Shown piece by piece: positions 58,074 to 64,000 of a stretch of 64,000 nucleotides of DNA (positions are counted from its first letter, which is position 1; every line of letters begins with the position of its first letter). The stretch is from positions 372,001 to 436,000 of the forward strand of contig NZ_REFU01000002.1 of assembly GCF_003688915.1 (NCBI RefSeq), written 5' to 3'. A model generated the notes under the pieces. The model was given only the letters and a program-made list of their open reading frames with translations. It ran no database searches and had not been told where the DNA came from. Both the position numbers and the translations under genes were made by a program. This DNA is from Rhodococcus sp. SBT000017. Lineage in GTDB: Bacteria > Actinomycetota > Actinomycetes > Mycobacteriales > Mycobacteriaceae.

Positions 58074-58286
58074 TCACGACGTGCTGTAGAGCAGCAACCG
58101 CGCCCGGACCCGGGCGTCGACGTCCACTGCACCGTGCCCGGAACGCATTAAGGCTTGATACAAACGCGCCCGGTACTGACTTTCGCTCAAACCGAAGCAG
58201 ACGAAGATCTCCGAAGCATCCGCACCGCCGTACGGCTCCCAGCGAGCCGCGAACGTGATCAATGCTTCGTCGCGGTTGTCAGCCAT
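58074..58286 (-). CDS. DUF3263-like small protein
   Basis: A 70-aa soluble protein with the DUF3263-type core ALITFAARWEPYGGADAS, then FGLSESQYRARLYQAL and RVRARLLLY. It looks like a small helix-turn-helix or sigma-like region. ATG at 58286 overlaps the upstream small membrane protein gene by 8 bp. The next gene of the unit starts 94 bp on. Confidence 0.75.
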   Translation of the reverse strand: MADNRDEALITFAARWEPYGGADASEIFVCFGLSESQYRARLYQALMRSGHGAVDVDARVRARLLLYSTS

Positions 58287-58548
58287 CGAAGCGACCCGCA
58301 TGCGTCTCCAACAGATCAGCGGGCGACGTACGGAAACGACTACCACCGAGCAGCGCGTGAGCTGTCCCGATCGTGCCGATTGCGGTCACTCCCGCCACGA
58401 TCCCCAGCATCGGCTGGGCGAATATCCAACCCAACGCCGTGAATCCTGCGAGCAACGCTGCCACCACACCGACGACGGACACCGCCCGGAAGCTCGCGCT
58501 GTCGATAACAGCAAGATTCTCGGCTCTGCTCCATGCACTCGTCACCAT
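58279..58548 (-). CDS. Small membrane protein (89 aa)
   Basis: A protein with two hydrophobic segments (about residues 25-43 and 46-65) separated by IFAQ, a short cytoplasmic-like N-terminus and a polar tail RFRTSPADLLETHAG. ATG at 58548 has GGACGGGGG upstream (GTG at 58563 is possible). No family is recognised. It heads the minus-strand unit with the DUF3263 gene. Confidence 0.65.
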   Translation of the reverse strand: MVTSAWSRAENLAVIDSASFRAVSVVGVVAALLAGFTALGWIFAQPMLGIVAGVTAIGTIGTAHALLGGSRFRTSPADLLETHAGRFDG

Positions 58549-58942
58549 GCCCCCGTCCTTCACATTCGACTAGCGAGCAGCGTACCCAAACTGCCCGAAG
58601 TCAGCAATTTTCTAGTTATCCATCCGGGGAGAGCGGCACCGCAGCAGCGGTCTGCCGACTGGACGGGCAGCACACGGAAACGCCCGCTTTTCGTACGCGA
58701 GCCGACGTTACGTTGCCTCACTCGACTCGCCCGCTGCCGTTCACCGAGACAATCGGTATCAACGCAGTTCAGATCGCACTTTTCGAAGCGGAGGCATACC
58801 TCCGCAGCGGACCACCCGCGACGCCGGCCGTACTCACCGGACTCCCGCGCCATCGGATCCGTCACGGCCGCCGACACCGATCGAGTGGAGTTGCGAGAAT
58901 CACAATTGGTAACGGGAAAATAGCTGCGGCGATGGAGCAGAC
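58549..58942. other. Intergenic region upstream of the diguanylate cyclase gene
   Basis: 394 bp between two divergent units. I find no gene with a supported start; one open frame ends exactly over the cyclase start but has no ribosome site and overlaps the start of the minus-strand gene. There is a hairpin GCGGAGG-CATA-CCTCCGC (58788-58805). Both promoters must be here. Confidence 0.5.
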
Positions 58943-60010
58943 GTGAAAGCCGTATCGACACCCCACGCCTCGGTGCCCGTCGTCGCTCAGCGAAGAGAGG
59001 CGCGAAAAGTGCTGGCGGCAGTCCTGCTACTGCTGATCGTATCGGCTCTCACCGGAATAGGAACGACGCTCGACTCGTTCTCGGTACCCGACGTCGAGCA
59101 GTCGTGGACGACGGTGAGCGGACTGTTCGCGTCCATCGTCTTCTCGATCGTGGGTACGGTCGCGACCAGACCTGTGCACATCGGACGCGTGCAGCTCGAC
59201 TCGACCGTCGTGTGGGCTGCGTTTGCAGGCCTGTTCGGCATCGCCTTCCAGGTGCACACGGCTCTCCGCATGAGCGCAGTTGCCTCGATACTCGTTCTCG
59301 CCGTGTACATCCGAACTATGCACCGAGCCTCGATCGCACGGGTTCAGTGTTCGGTACTGGCACTGGCCGTGGCCGGTTCGCTTGCCCTCGGTGAAGCCGC
59401 GAGTTCGCCGAGCGAGGTCATCGTCGCCCTCTTCTGCGTGGTCGCGTTCACCGAAGTACTGGGGTCGGCCGGAGCAAGTCTTCGCTCGGCGGCGTTGCGC
59501 GACCCACTGACGGGGGTGTTCAACCGCACGGGTGCCGAGCACGGGTTCGCCCGTCTCACAGCGCAACTGCGCCGAAGTACAGACCGCGTCGCGATCATTG
59601 CTTTCGACATCGACAACTTCAAGGATCTCAACGACAACTACGGGCATGCAGCCGGTGACCGGGCCCTTGCAGAGCTCGCTCTCTCGTGGTCCTCACGCGC
59701 GCCGTCGCGATCGATCCTCGGACGTGTGGGCGGCGACGAGTTCGTCCTCATCACCCCGATCTCGAACCACGCCGAGGCCAGGCAGTTGGCCGAAACCATG
59801 GTTGCCAGCCAATCGGTCTCTGCCTCTTACGGTTTGGCTGTCTCGACGCCCAAAGACAAACCGTTCGAGACTTTGCTGGCCGACGCCGATGCCGATCTGT
59901 ATCGGTACAAGCGCCGACCGAACGGAGAGGTCGGGTCGCCGCGGAACTCGGCCGGACCCCACCGCCTCCCGTGCAGCGGGCCCAGTGTTCACTTCGGCCC
60001 GCAGTTGTGA
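58943..60010 (+). CDS. Membrane-bound GGDEF diguanylate cyclase
   Basis: A 355-aa protein. About five hydrophobic segments (residues 23-170) form a sensor-type membrane region. A GGDEF domain follows with DPLTGVFNRTG, AFDIDNFKDLND and the active-site loop RVGGDEFVL near residues 260-268. The inhibitory RxxD site five residues before GGDEF is absent, so product inhibition may be weak. It makes cyclic di-GMP from GTP. GTG start; coupled to the next gene. No EAL partner is near. Confidence 0.88.
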   Translation: MKAVSTPHASVPVVAQRREARKVLAAVLLLLIVSALTGIGTTLDSFSVPDVEQSWTTVSGLFASIVFSIVGTVATRPVHIGRVQLDSTVVWAAFAGLFGIAFQVHTALRMSAVASILVLAVYIRTMHRASIARVQCSVLALAVAGSLALGEAASSPSEVIVALFCVVAFTEVLGSAGASLRSAALRDPLTGVFNRTGAEHGFARLTAQLRRSTDRVAIIAFDIDNFKDLNDNYGHAAGDRALAELALSWSSRAPSRSILGRVGGDEFVLITPISNHAEARQLAETMVASQSVSASYGLAVSTPKDKPFETLLADADADLYRYKRRPNGEVGSPRNSAGPHRLPCSGPSVHFGPQL

Positions 60011-60399
60011 ATGCCCAGTGGCAGCGTGCGCTCGGCGCACACCGGGGAACACACGAGATCTCGGACGTCACCGCCCGCTTACGCGCACACGGCGTGACCG
60101 CGGATACCGTCCTTGCCGTGCTGTCCGACCCGAACCGTTTCCTGAACGCATTCGAGCACGATGGACCCGGGTGGACGCACCGGTACGGCGGGCCCGTCGG
60201 TGCCGCACTCATCGCGTCGGAACTTGCTCACTACCTCAGGAGCAGGCAGCGCGCAGCAGAGCGCCTCCGGCTCGACCTCATTGCCGAGATGGCTTCCAGC
60301 GTCGCTACGCGCCCCGACCACCGATGGGCACGGCCGGGACTTCACCTCGTCGATCCGGGGACGGACCCCGACGAAATACCCCTATCGGGGTCCACCTAG
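60007..60399 (+). CDS. Hypothetical protein coupled to the diguanylate cyclase
   Basis: A 130-aa soluble protein starting GTG at 60007 with a four-base GTGA overlap of the cyclase stop. It is helical in the first half (RAHGVTADTVLAVLSDPNRF, SELAHYLRSRQRAAERL) and has a polar tail. No family is recognised. Coupling suggests it is an effector, anchor or regulator of the cyclase (inference). Confidence 0.65.
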   Translation: MNAQWQRALGAHRGTHEISDVTARLRAHGVTADTVLAVLSDPNRFLNAFEHDGPGWTHRYGGPVGAALIASELAHYLRSRQRAAERLRLDLIAEMASSVATRPDHRWARPGLHLVDPGTDPDEIPLSGST

Positions 60400-60433
60400 G
60401 GCGCTGCTCCTCGATCCGCGCTCGGGCCACCGG

Positions 60434-61018
60434 TCAGGTGAACCCGCGCAGCAGAGTGTCCACGGTCGCGTCGAGCAGATCCTCGGTCGGGACGCCGTCG
60501 AGCAGGTCGCCGGTGGCCAGCATCGCGAGTCCGTGCACGCTCGCGAAGGCAACGCGCGCGAGGATCTCGGGTGGAGCCTCGGTGATCACACCGGCAGCGA
60601 TGGCTTCGCTGAGCAATGCCTCGGTGGCGGTCATACTTTCGTGCGCAACGCTTTTCAGCTTCTCGCTGGCGTCGGGATGATGCTTGGTGCTGTACATGAC
60701 GTCCAGCAACTCCGGGTGTTCGACGGCGAATCCGAGGTAGGCGCGAGCGACTGCACGGAACCGAGCCATCAGCTCACCGGGTCCCGTTGCCGCTGCGACC
60801 ATCCGGCGGTTCAGTTCCTCGAAACCGTGCAGAGCCAGCGCATCCAACAGCGCTTGCTTGTCGCGGAAGTGACGCGCCGGGGCACCGTGACTGACGCCGA
60901 CATCTCTGGCCAGCTGCCGAAGGGACAACGCATCGACTCCGCCGTGCGCGATGCTCCGTTCGGCCTCGTCGAGCAACACTTTACGCAGGTCACCGTGGTG
61001 GTAGCGCTCCGTTGCCAT
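60434..61018 (-). CDS. TetR-family regulator
   Basis: A 194-aa regulator with helix-turn-helix LSLRQLARDVGVSHGAPARHF at about residues 26-46 and a TetR_C-type ligand domain. ATG at 61018. It is divergent from an SDR gene (61-bp gap) that it may control; a partial palindrome lies between them at 61036-61052. Confidence 0.92.
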   Translation of the reverse strand: MATERYHHGDLRKVLLDEAERSIAHGGVDALSLRQLARDVGVSHGAPARHFRDKQALLDALALHGFEELNRRMVAAATGPGELMARFRAVARAYLGFAVEHPELLDVMYSTKHHPDASEKLKSVAHESMTATEALLSEAIAAGVITEAPPEILARVAFASVHGLAMLATGDLLDGVPTEDLLDATVDTLLRGFT

Positions 61019-61035
61019 GAGCTCACCCTAGGCGA

Positions 61036-61052
61036 TGTTGACGTTGACAACA
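61036..61052. promoter_or_regulatory. Operator candidate between TetR gene and SDR gene
   Basis: The 17-bp TGTTGACGTTGACAACA pairs six of eight symmetric positions about its centre, TGTTG with CAACA at the ends. It lies 18 bp upstream of the TetR start and overlaps the likely promoters of both genes. Confidence 0.5.
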
Positions 61053-61079
61053 ATGCTGACACTGCCTACATTGGCTGCC

Positions 61080-61841
61080 ATGACTTCCACAGCGCTCATC
61101 ACCGGAGCAAGTTCGGGCCTCGGCGAGGAATTCGCCACCCGCTTCGCCGCACGCGGCGAGAACGTCGTCCTCGTGGCACGACGCACCGATCGGCTGAACA
61201 CCCTGGCGCGGCGCATCGAAACCGAGCACGGCGTCACGGCCACCGTCGTGGCAATGGATCTTGGCGTCCCCGGCGTCGGCGAAGCTCTACGAACCACGTT
61301 GACAGACAGGGGAATCACTCCCACCACCCTCGTCAACAATGCAGGCTTCGGAACGCACGGAAGGTTCACCGACGAGGATCCCGAGCGCGTCGCCGCCGAG
61401 ATCGCGCTGAACGTGAGCGCGCTGGTCGACCTGACGCACGCATTTCTGCCGAACCTCACCGGCGCGCTGATCAACATCGCAAGCACCGCTGCGTACCAAC
61501 CCACCCCCAACATGGCCGTCTACGGTGCAACGAAGGCCTTCGTCCTCAACTTCACCGAAGCGTTGGCCTTCGAGCACCGCGCGTCGTCGCTGAAGATTCT
61601 CGCGCTCTCCCCCGGCCCCACGCGCACCGAGTTCTTCGACGTCGTGGGGTCGAAAGACGCCGCGGTTGGCAACTTCCAGACCTCCGAGCAGGTGGTCTCG
61701 ACGGCTATGCGCGCGTTGGATTCTCGCCGCACCCCCGCCAGCATCGTCTCCGGTTTGTCCAACAAGATCAGCGCCGGCGGTGTGCGTTTGGCCCCACGAT
61801 CGTTGGCCGCGAAGATCAGTGGTCGCCTGCTGAAAGCCTGA
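61080..61841 (+). CDS. Short-chain dehydrogenase/reductase
   Basis: A 253-aa SDR of the DltE-like group with the cofactor motif TGASSGLG at about residues 8-15, NNAG, and YGATKAFV with the catalytic Tyr and Lys. ATG at 61080 is used; earlier in-frame starts at 61035 lie in the operator region. Substrate is not known. It ends 6 bp from the convergent CoA-binding gene. Confidence 0.9.
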   Translation: MTSTALITGASSGLGEEFATRFAARGENVVLVARRTDRLNTLARRIETEHGVTATVVAMDLGVPGVGEALRTTLTDRGITPTTLVNNAGFGTHGRFTDEDPERVAAEIALNVSALVDLTHAFLPNLTGALINIASTAAYQPTPNMAVYGATKAFVLNFTEALAFEHRASSLKILALSPGPTRTEFFDVVGSKDAAVGNFQTSEQVVSTAMRALDSRRTPASIVSGLSNKISAGGVRLAPRSLAAKISGRLLKA

Positions 61842-61847
61842 GACCGG

Positions 61848-62333
61848 TCAACCGCGGGTACGACGCGAATCGATCACTCCCGTGTCGAATCCGGCCAGAT
61901 GCAGTCCTCCGTGGAATCGGGCGTGTTCGATCTTCAGGCACCGATCCATGACGACGTTCAACCCCGCGGCCTCCCCGTCGCGTGCCACCTGCTCGTGCCA
62001 CAATCCGAGCTGTAGCCAGATCGTCTTCGCCTGCGCTGCAATCGCTTCGGAGAGAACGTCGGGCAAGTCGTCGTTCTTGCGGAACACGTCGACCAGATCC
62101 GGTGGCTTCGGTAGATCGGCGAGCGTCGGGTACACGGGTGTGCCCTCGATGTCGGTGACCGTCGGATTGACGAGGAATATCTCGTAGTTGCTCGTCGAGG
62201 ACAGATACCGATTGACGAAACAGCTTGCTCGCGAGGGGTTCTTCGACGCTCCGACGATCGCGACGGTCTTCGTCTCACGCAGGATGCGTTGCCGCTGCGG
62301 CGCGGTCGGGCCCTGCCAGGTGCGTTCGCTCAT
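61848..62333 (-). CDS. CoA-binding-domain protein (YccU-like)
   Basis: A 161-aa Rossmann-type protein with the start TVAIVGASKNPSRAS and the strand AKTIWLQLGL, and a last VMDRCLKIEHAR. Such small CoA-binding proteins have no defined role. ATG at 62333 overlaps the sulfhydrylase stop by four bases, so the two are coupled. Confidence 0.88.
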   Translation of the reverse strand: MSERTWQGPTAPQRQRILRETKTVAIVGASKNPSRASCFVNRYLSSTSNYEIFLVNPTVTDIEGTPVYPTLADLPKPPDLVDVFRKNDDLPDVLSEAIAAQAKTIWLQLGLWHEQVARDGEAAGLNVVMDRCLKIEHARFHGGLHLAGFDTGVIDSRRTRG

Positions 62334-63628
62334 GACCGCGCCTTTCCTGTTGCCAGTGTCAGGGCCTGATCCAGGTCCCACACAATGTCCTCGACGTCTT
62401 CGAGTCCCACGCTGATGCGAATCAGCTCGGGACCGACACCTGCGCCGCGCAGTTGCTCGTCGCTCAGTTGTCGGTGGGTGGTGCTGCCCGGGTGGATCAC
62501 CAGCGTCCGCACGTCACCGATATTGGCGACGTGGCTGGCGACCTGGACGCTCTCGACGAACGTCTGCCCGGCCTCGCGGCCGCCGTCGATTCCGAAGGCA
62601 AACACCGCCCCGGGACCGGCGGGAAGATACTTCCGAGACCGGTCGTGATGCGGGTGACCCTGCAGCCCAGCCCATCTCACATAGTCGATACGAGAATCAC
62701 CGTCGAGCCATTCGGCGACCGCGCGGGCATTGGCGACGTGCGCATCCATGCGTTGCGGCAACGTTTCCACCCCCTGGATCAACGTGAATGCCGATTGCGG
62801 AGCCAATGCGCCGCCGATGTCGCGCAACTGTTCGCTGCGCAGCTTCGTCAGAAAGCCGTACTCGCCGAAATTCCCCCACCACGACAGCCCGCCGTACGAG
62901 GCCACCGGTTCCGTCATCTGCGGGAATTTACCCGAGCCCCAATCGAATCGCCCGGATTCGACCACCACTCCCCCGAGCGTCGATCCGTGACCACCGAGGA
63001 ACTTGGTGGCCGAGTGGATCACGATGTCGGCACCGAATTCGATGGGCCGACTCAGCCAGGGCGTCGCCATCGTCGCGTCGATCACCAACGGAATTCCGTG
63101 TTCGTGCGCGACGGCGGCCAGACCCTCGAGGTCGGCGATCTCCCCCGACGGATTGCCGATGATCTCGGCGTAGATCAGCTTGGTCGAATCCGTCACCGCT
63201 GCTGCGTAATCGGAGGGATCGGTGCCAGGGACGAACGTGGTCTCGACGCCGAAGCGGCGCAGCGTCACGTCGAGCTGGGTCACCGTGCCGCCGTAGAGCC
63301 CGGCCGCGGCAACGATGTGGTCTCCGGTGCCCGCGAGCGCAGCGAACACTGCGAACTCGGCCGCCAACCCACTGGCGAACGCAACCGCCCCGATGCCGCC
63401 TTCGAGGCTCGCGATGCGCTCCTCGAAGGCGGCGACGGTGGGGTTGCCGATGCGGCTGTAGACGTTGCCGTACTTCTGCAGAGCGAACAGATCGCCTGCG
63501 TCCGCGGAATTCTCGAACACGTAGCTCGCAGTCTGATAGATAGGCACCGCACGCGAACCGGTGGCAGGATCGGGTCTCGCTCCGGCGTGAATTGCTCTGG
63601 TACGCAGGCCGAATGTCCGTTCGCTCAT
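62330..63628 (-). CDS. O-acetylhomoserine/O-acetylserine sulfhydrylase-type enzyme (PLP)
   Basis: A 432-aa PLP enzyme of the Cys/Met metabolism family. It begins FGLRTRAIHAG, has YSRIGNPTVAAFE and the PLP lysine in HSATKFLGGHG, and ends with VGLEDVEDIVWDL. The long MetY-type form uses sulfide with O-acetylhomoserine; MetZ-type use is an alternative. ATG at 63628. It precedes the CoA-binding gene in one unit. Confidence 0.9.
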   Translation of the reverse strand: MSERTFGLRTRAIHAGARPDPATGSRAVPIYQTASYVFENSADAGDLFALQKYGNVYSRIGNPTVAAFEERIASLEGGIGAVAFASGLAAEFAVFAALAGTGDHIVAAAGLYGGTVTQLDVTLRRFGVETTFVPGTDPSDYAAAVTDSTKLIYAEIIGNPSGEIADLEGLAAVAHEHGIPLVIDATMATPWLSRPIEFGADIVIHSATKFLGGHGSTLGGVVVESGRFDWGSGKFPQMTEPVASYGGLSWWGNFGEYGFLTKLRSEQLRDIGGALAPQSAFTLIQGVETLPQRMDAHVANARAVAEWLDGDSRIDYVRWAGLQGHPHHDRSRKYLPAGPGAVFAFGIDGGREAGQTFVESVQVASHVANIGDVRTLVIHPGSTTHRQLSDEQLRGAGVGPELIRISVGLEDVEDIVWDLDQALTLATGKARS

Positions 63629-63632
63629 GACG

Positions 63633-64000
63633 TCAGGCCGTCTCGAGAACGGTGTGGATCGGGGTGGGATTGCGCGTCAGATCCAGCACGGGGCAGTGAT
63701 CGTCAACGGCCTTCTGCAGCTCCTCGTACCGCTCCCGTGACTCGGGACCGGTGACGGTCACGACGACGCGCACCTCACCGAACCCGGGACGAACGTTGTC
63801 GTCGAAACCGAAGAATCCACGAACGTCGAGGTCACCCTCGGCCTTGGCCTTGATGTCGTCGACGACGATACCGAGCTTCTCGGCCCAGACGCGGTAGGTA
63901 ACTACCTGGCAGGACAGCAGCGACGCCAGGTAGTACTCGACCGGGTTGGCGGCCTTGTTCTCACCGCCGAGGGCAGGCGGCTCGTCGACCTCGACGCTGA
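63633..64000 (-). CDS. OsmC-family peroxide reductase (5' end beyond the window)
   Basis: The last 121 residues of an OsmC/Ohr-type protein, open at the right edge. It has the two redox cysteines of the family (LLSCQVVT and DHCPVLD) and ends HTVLETA before TGA at 63633-63635. These proteins reduce organic peroxides. Four bases separate it from the sulfhydrylase start, so the genes may be one operon with it upstream. Confidence 0.88.
   Translation of the reverse strand, partial: SVEVDEPPALGGENKAANPVEYYLASLLSCQVVTYRVWAEKLGIVVDDIKAKAEGDLDVRGFFGFDDNVRPGFGEVRVVVTVTGPESRERYEELQKAVDDHCPVLDLTRNPTPIHTVLETA

Noticed and set aside
58788..58805. GCGGAGG-CATA-CCTCCGC hairpin as part of a c-di-GMP riboswitch before the cyclase gene
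   Set aside because: I could not find the conserved core of the GEMM-type riboswitch around it; a single hairpin is not enough.
58533..58946. A 137-codon plus-strand frame ending with a GTGA overlap at the diguanylate cyclase start
   Set aside because: The end fits translational coupling, but there is no ribosome site, it overlaps the start of the minus-strand gene at 58548, and the protein is low-complexity with no family.

Overview
The window is a high-GC chromosome segment from an actinomycete of the Mycobacteriales, most like Rhodococcus. It carries a fused 2-oxoglutarate decarboxylase (Kgd), a ProV-type osmoprotectant ABC operon, a TatB/HtrA/RseA/SigE cluster, a GlgC/GlgM pair, a GpgS-FolP2-FadD6 block and the DapE/DapD pair. 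From memory, the stretch from kgd to dapD (about 0.6-50.3 kb) follows the Rv1201-Rv1248 region of Mycobacterium tuberculosis closely. Species cannot be fixed from this sequence. I recognise no tRNA, rRNA or CRISPR array.

Layout. 0-4.5 kb: the end of an ABC exporter, then kgd with a strong terminator. 4.5-8.7 kb: a TetR regulator divergent from a Baeyer-Villiger-type monooxygenase / SDR / esterase operon, with a near-perfect 26-bp palindrome between them. 8.6-13.2 kb: an orphan LpqZ-like lipoprotein divergent from a complete osmoprotectant ABC operon. 13.2-21 kb: malic enzyme, a small membrane protein / MarC / PHP phosphoesterase operon, CorA, a secreted lipase-like protein whose nucleophile serine is missing, a SUFU-domain protein, and a metallophosphoesterase / ParB-like pair. 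21-23 kb: an MFS exporter and a small secreted protein. 23-27.4 kb: LpqY-SugABC trehalose importer. 27.5-33.1 kb: stress protein, CitE-like lyase, MgtE-N/CBS and DUF1003 proteins, a transglycosylase-like exported protein and Mrp. 33.1-36.4 kb: a pair of 47-bp palindromes, then TatB, HtrA, anti-sigma factor and SigE. 36.5-50.4 kb: methyltransferase, GlgC/GlgM (alpha-glucan), RlmA-like methyltransferase, DUF3117, Tag, DivIVA-like, GpgS, FolP2, FadD6, two LOG-family proteins, DapE, an SMP-30-like secreted protein, DapD.

From about 50.4 kb the content turns accessory: a DUF222/HNH (13E12-type) protein, SnoaL-like, type-II lumazine synthase, DUF1810, then an IS110-family element with a possible structured RNA in its 5' noncoding end. 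Beyond it lies the most unusual part (55.0-60.4 kb). It holds a 49-aa membrane protein, an EspR-like XRE regulator convergent with a compact operon (small membrane protein, DUF3263, Ser/Thr/Pro-rich type-I membrane protein, ImmA/IrrE metallopeptidase, 7-TM MAB_1171c-like protein), and a divergent diguanylate cyclase translationally coupled to an unknown 130-aa protein. The last 3.6 kb returns to housekeeping genes: TetR/SDR pair, CoA-binding protein, O-acetylhomoserine sulfhydrylase-type enzyme and a truncated OsmC protein.

Links between genes: trehalose recycling (LpqY-SugABC), ADP-glucose and maltose-1-phosphate synthesis (GlgC, GlgM) and glucosyl-3-phosphoglycerate synthesis (GpgS) share one glucan economy. 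SigE, RseA and HtrA form an envelope-stress circuit. DapD and DapE are two steps of lysine/diaminopimelate synthesis.
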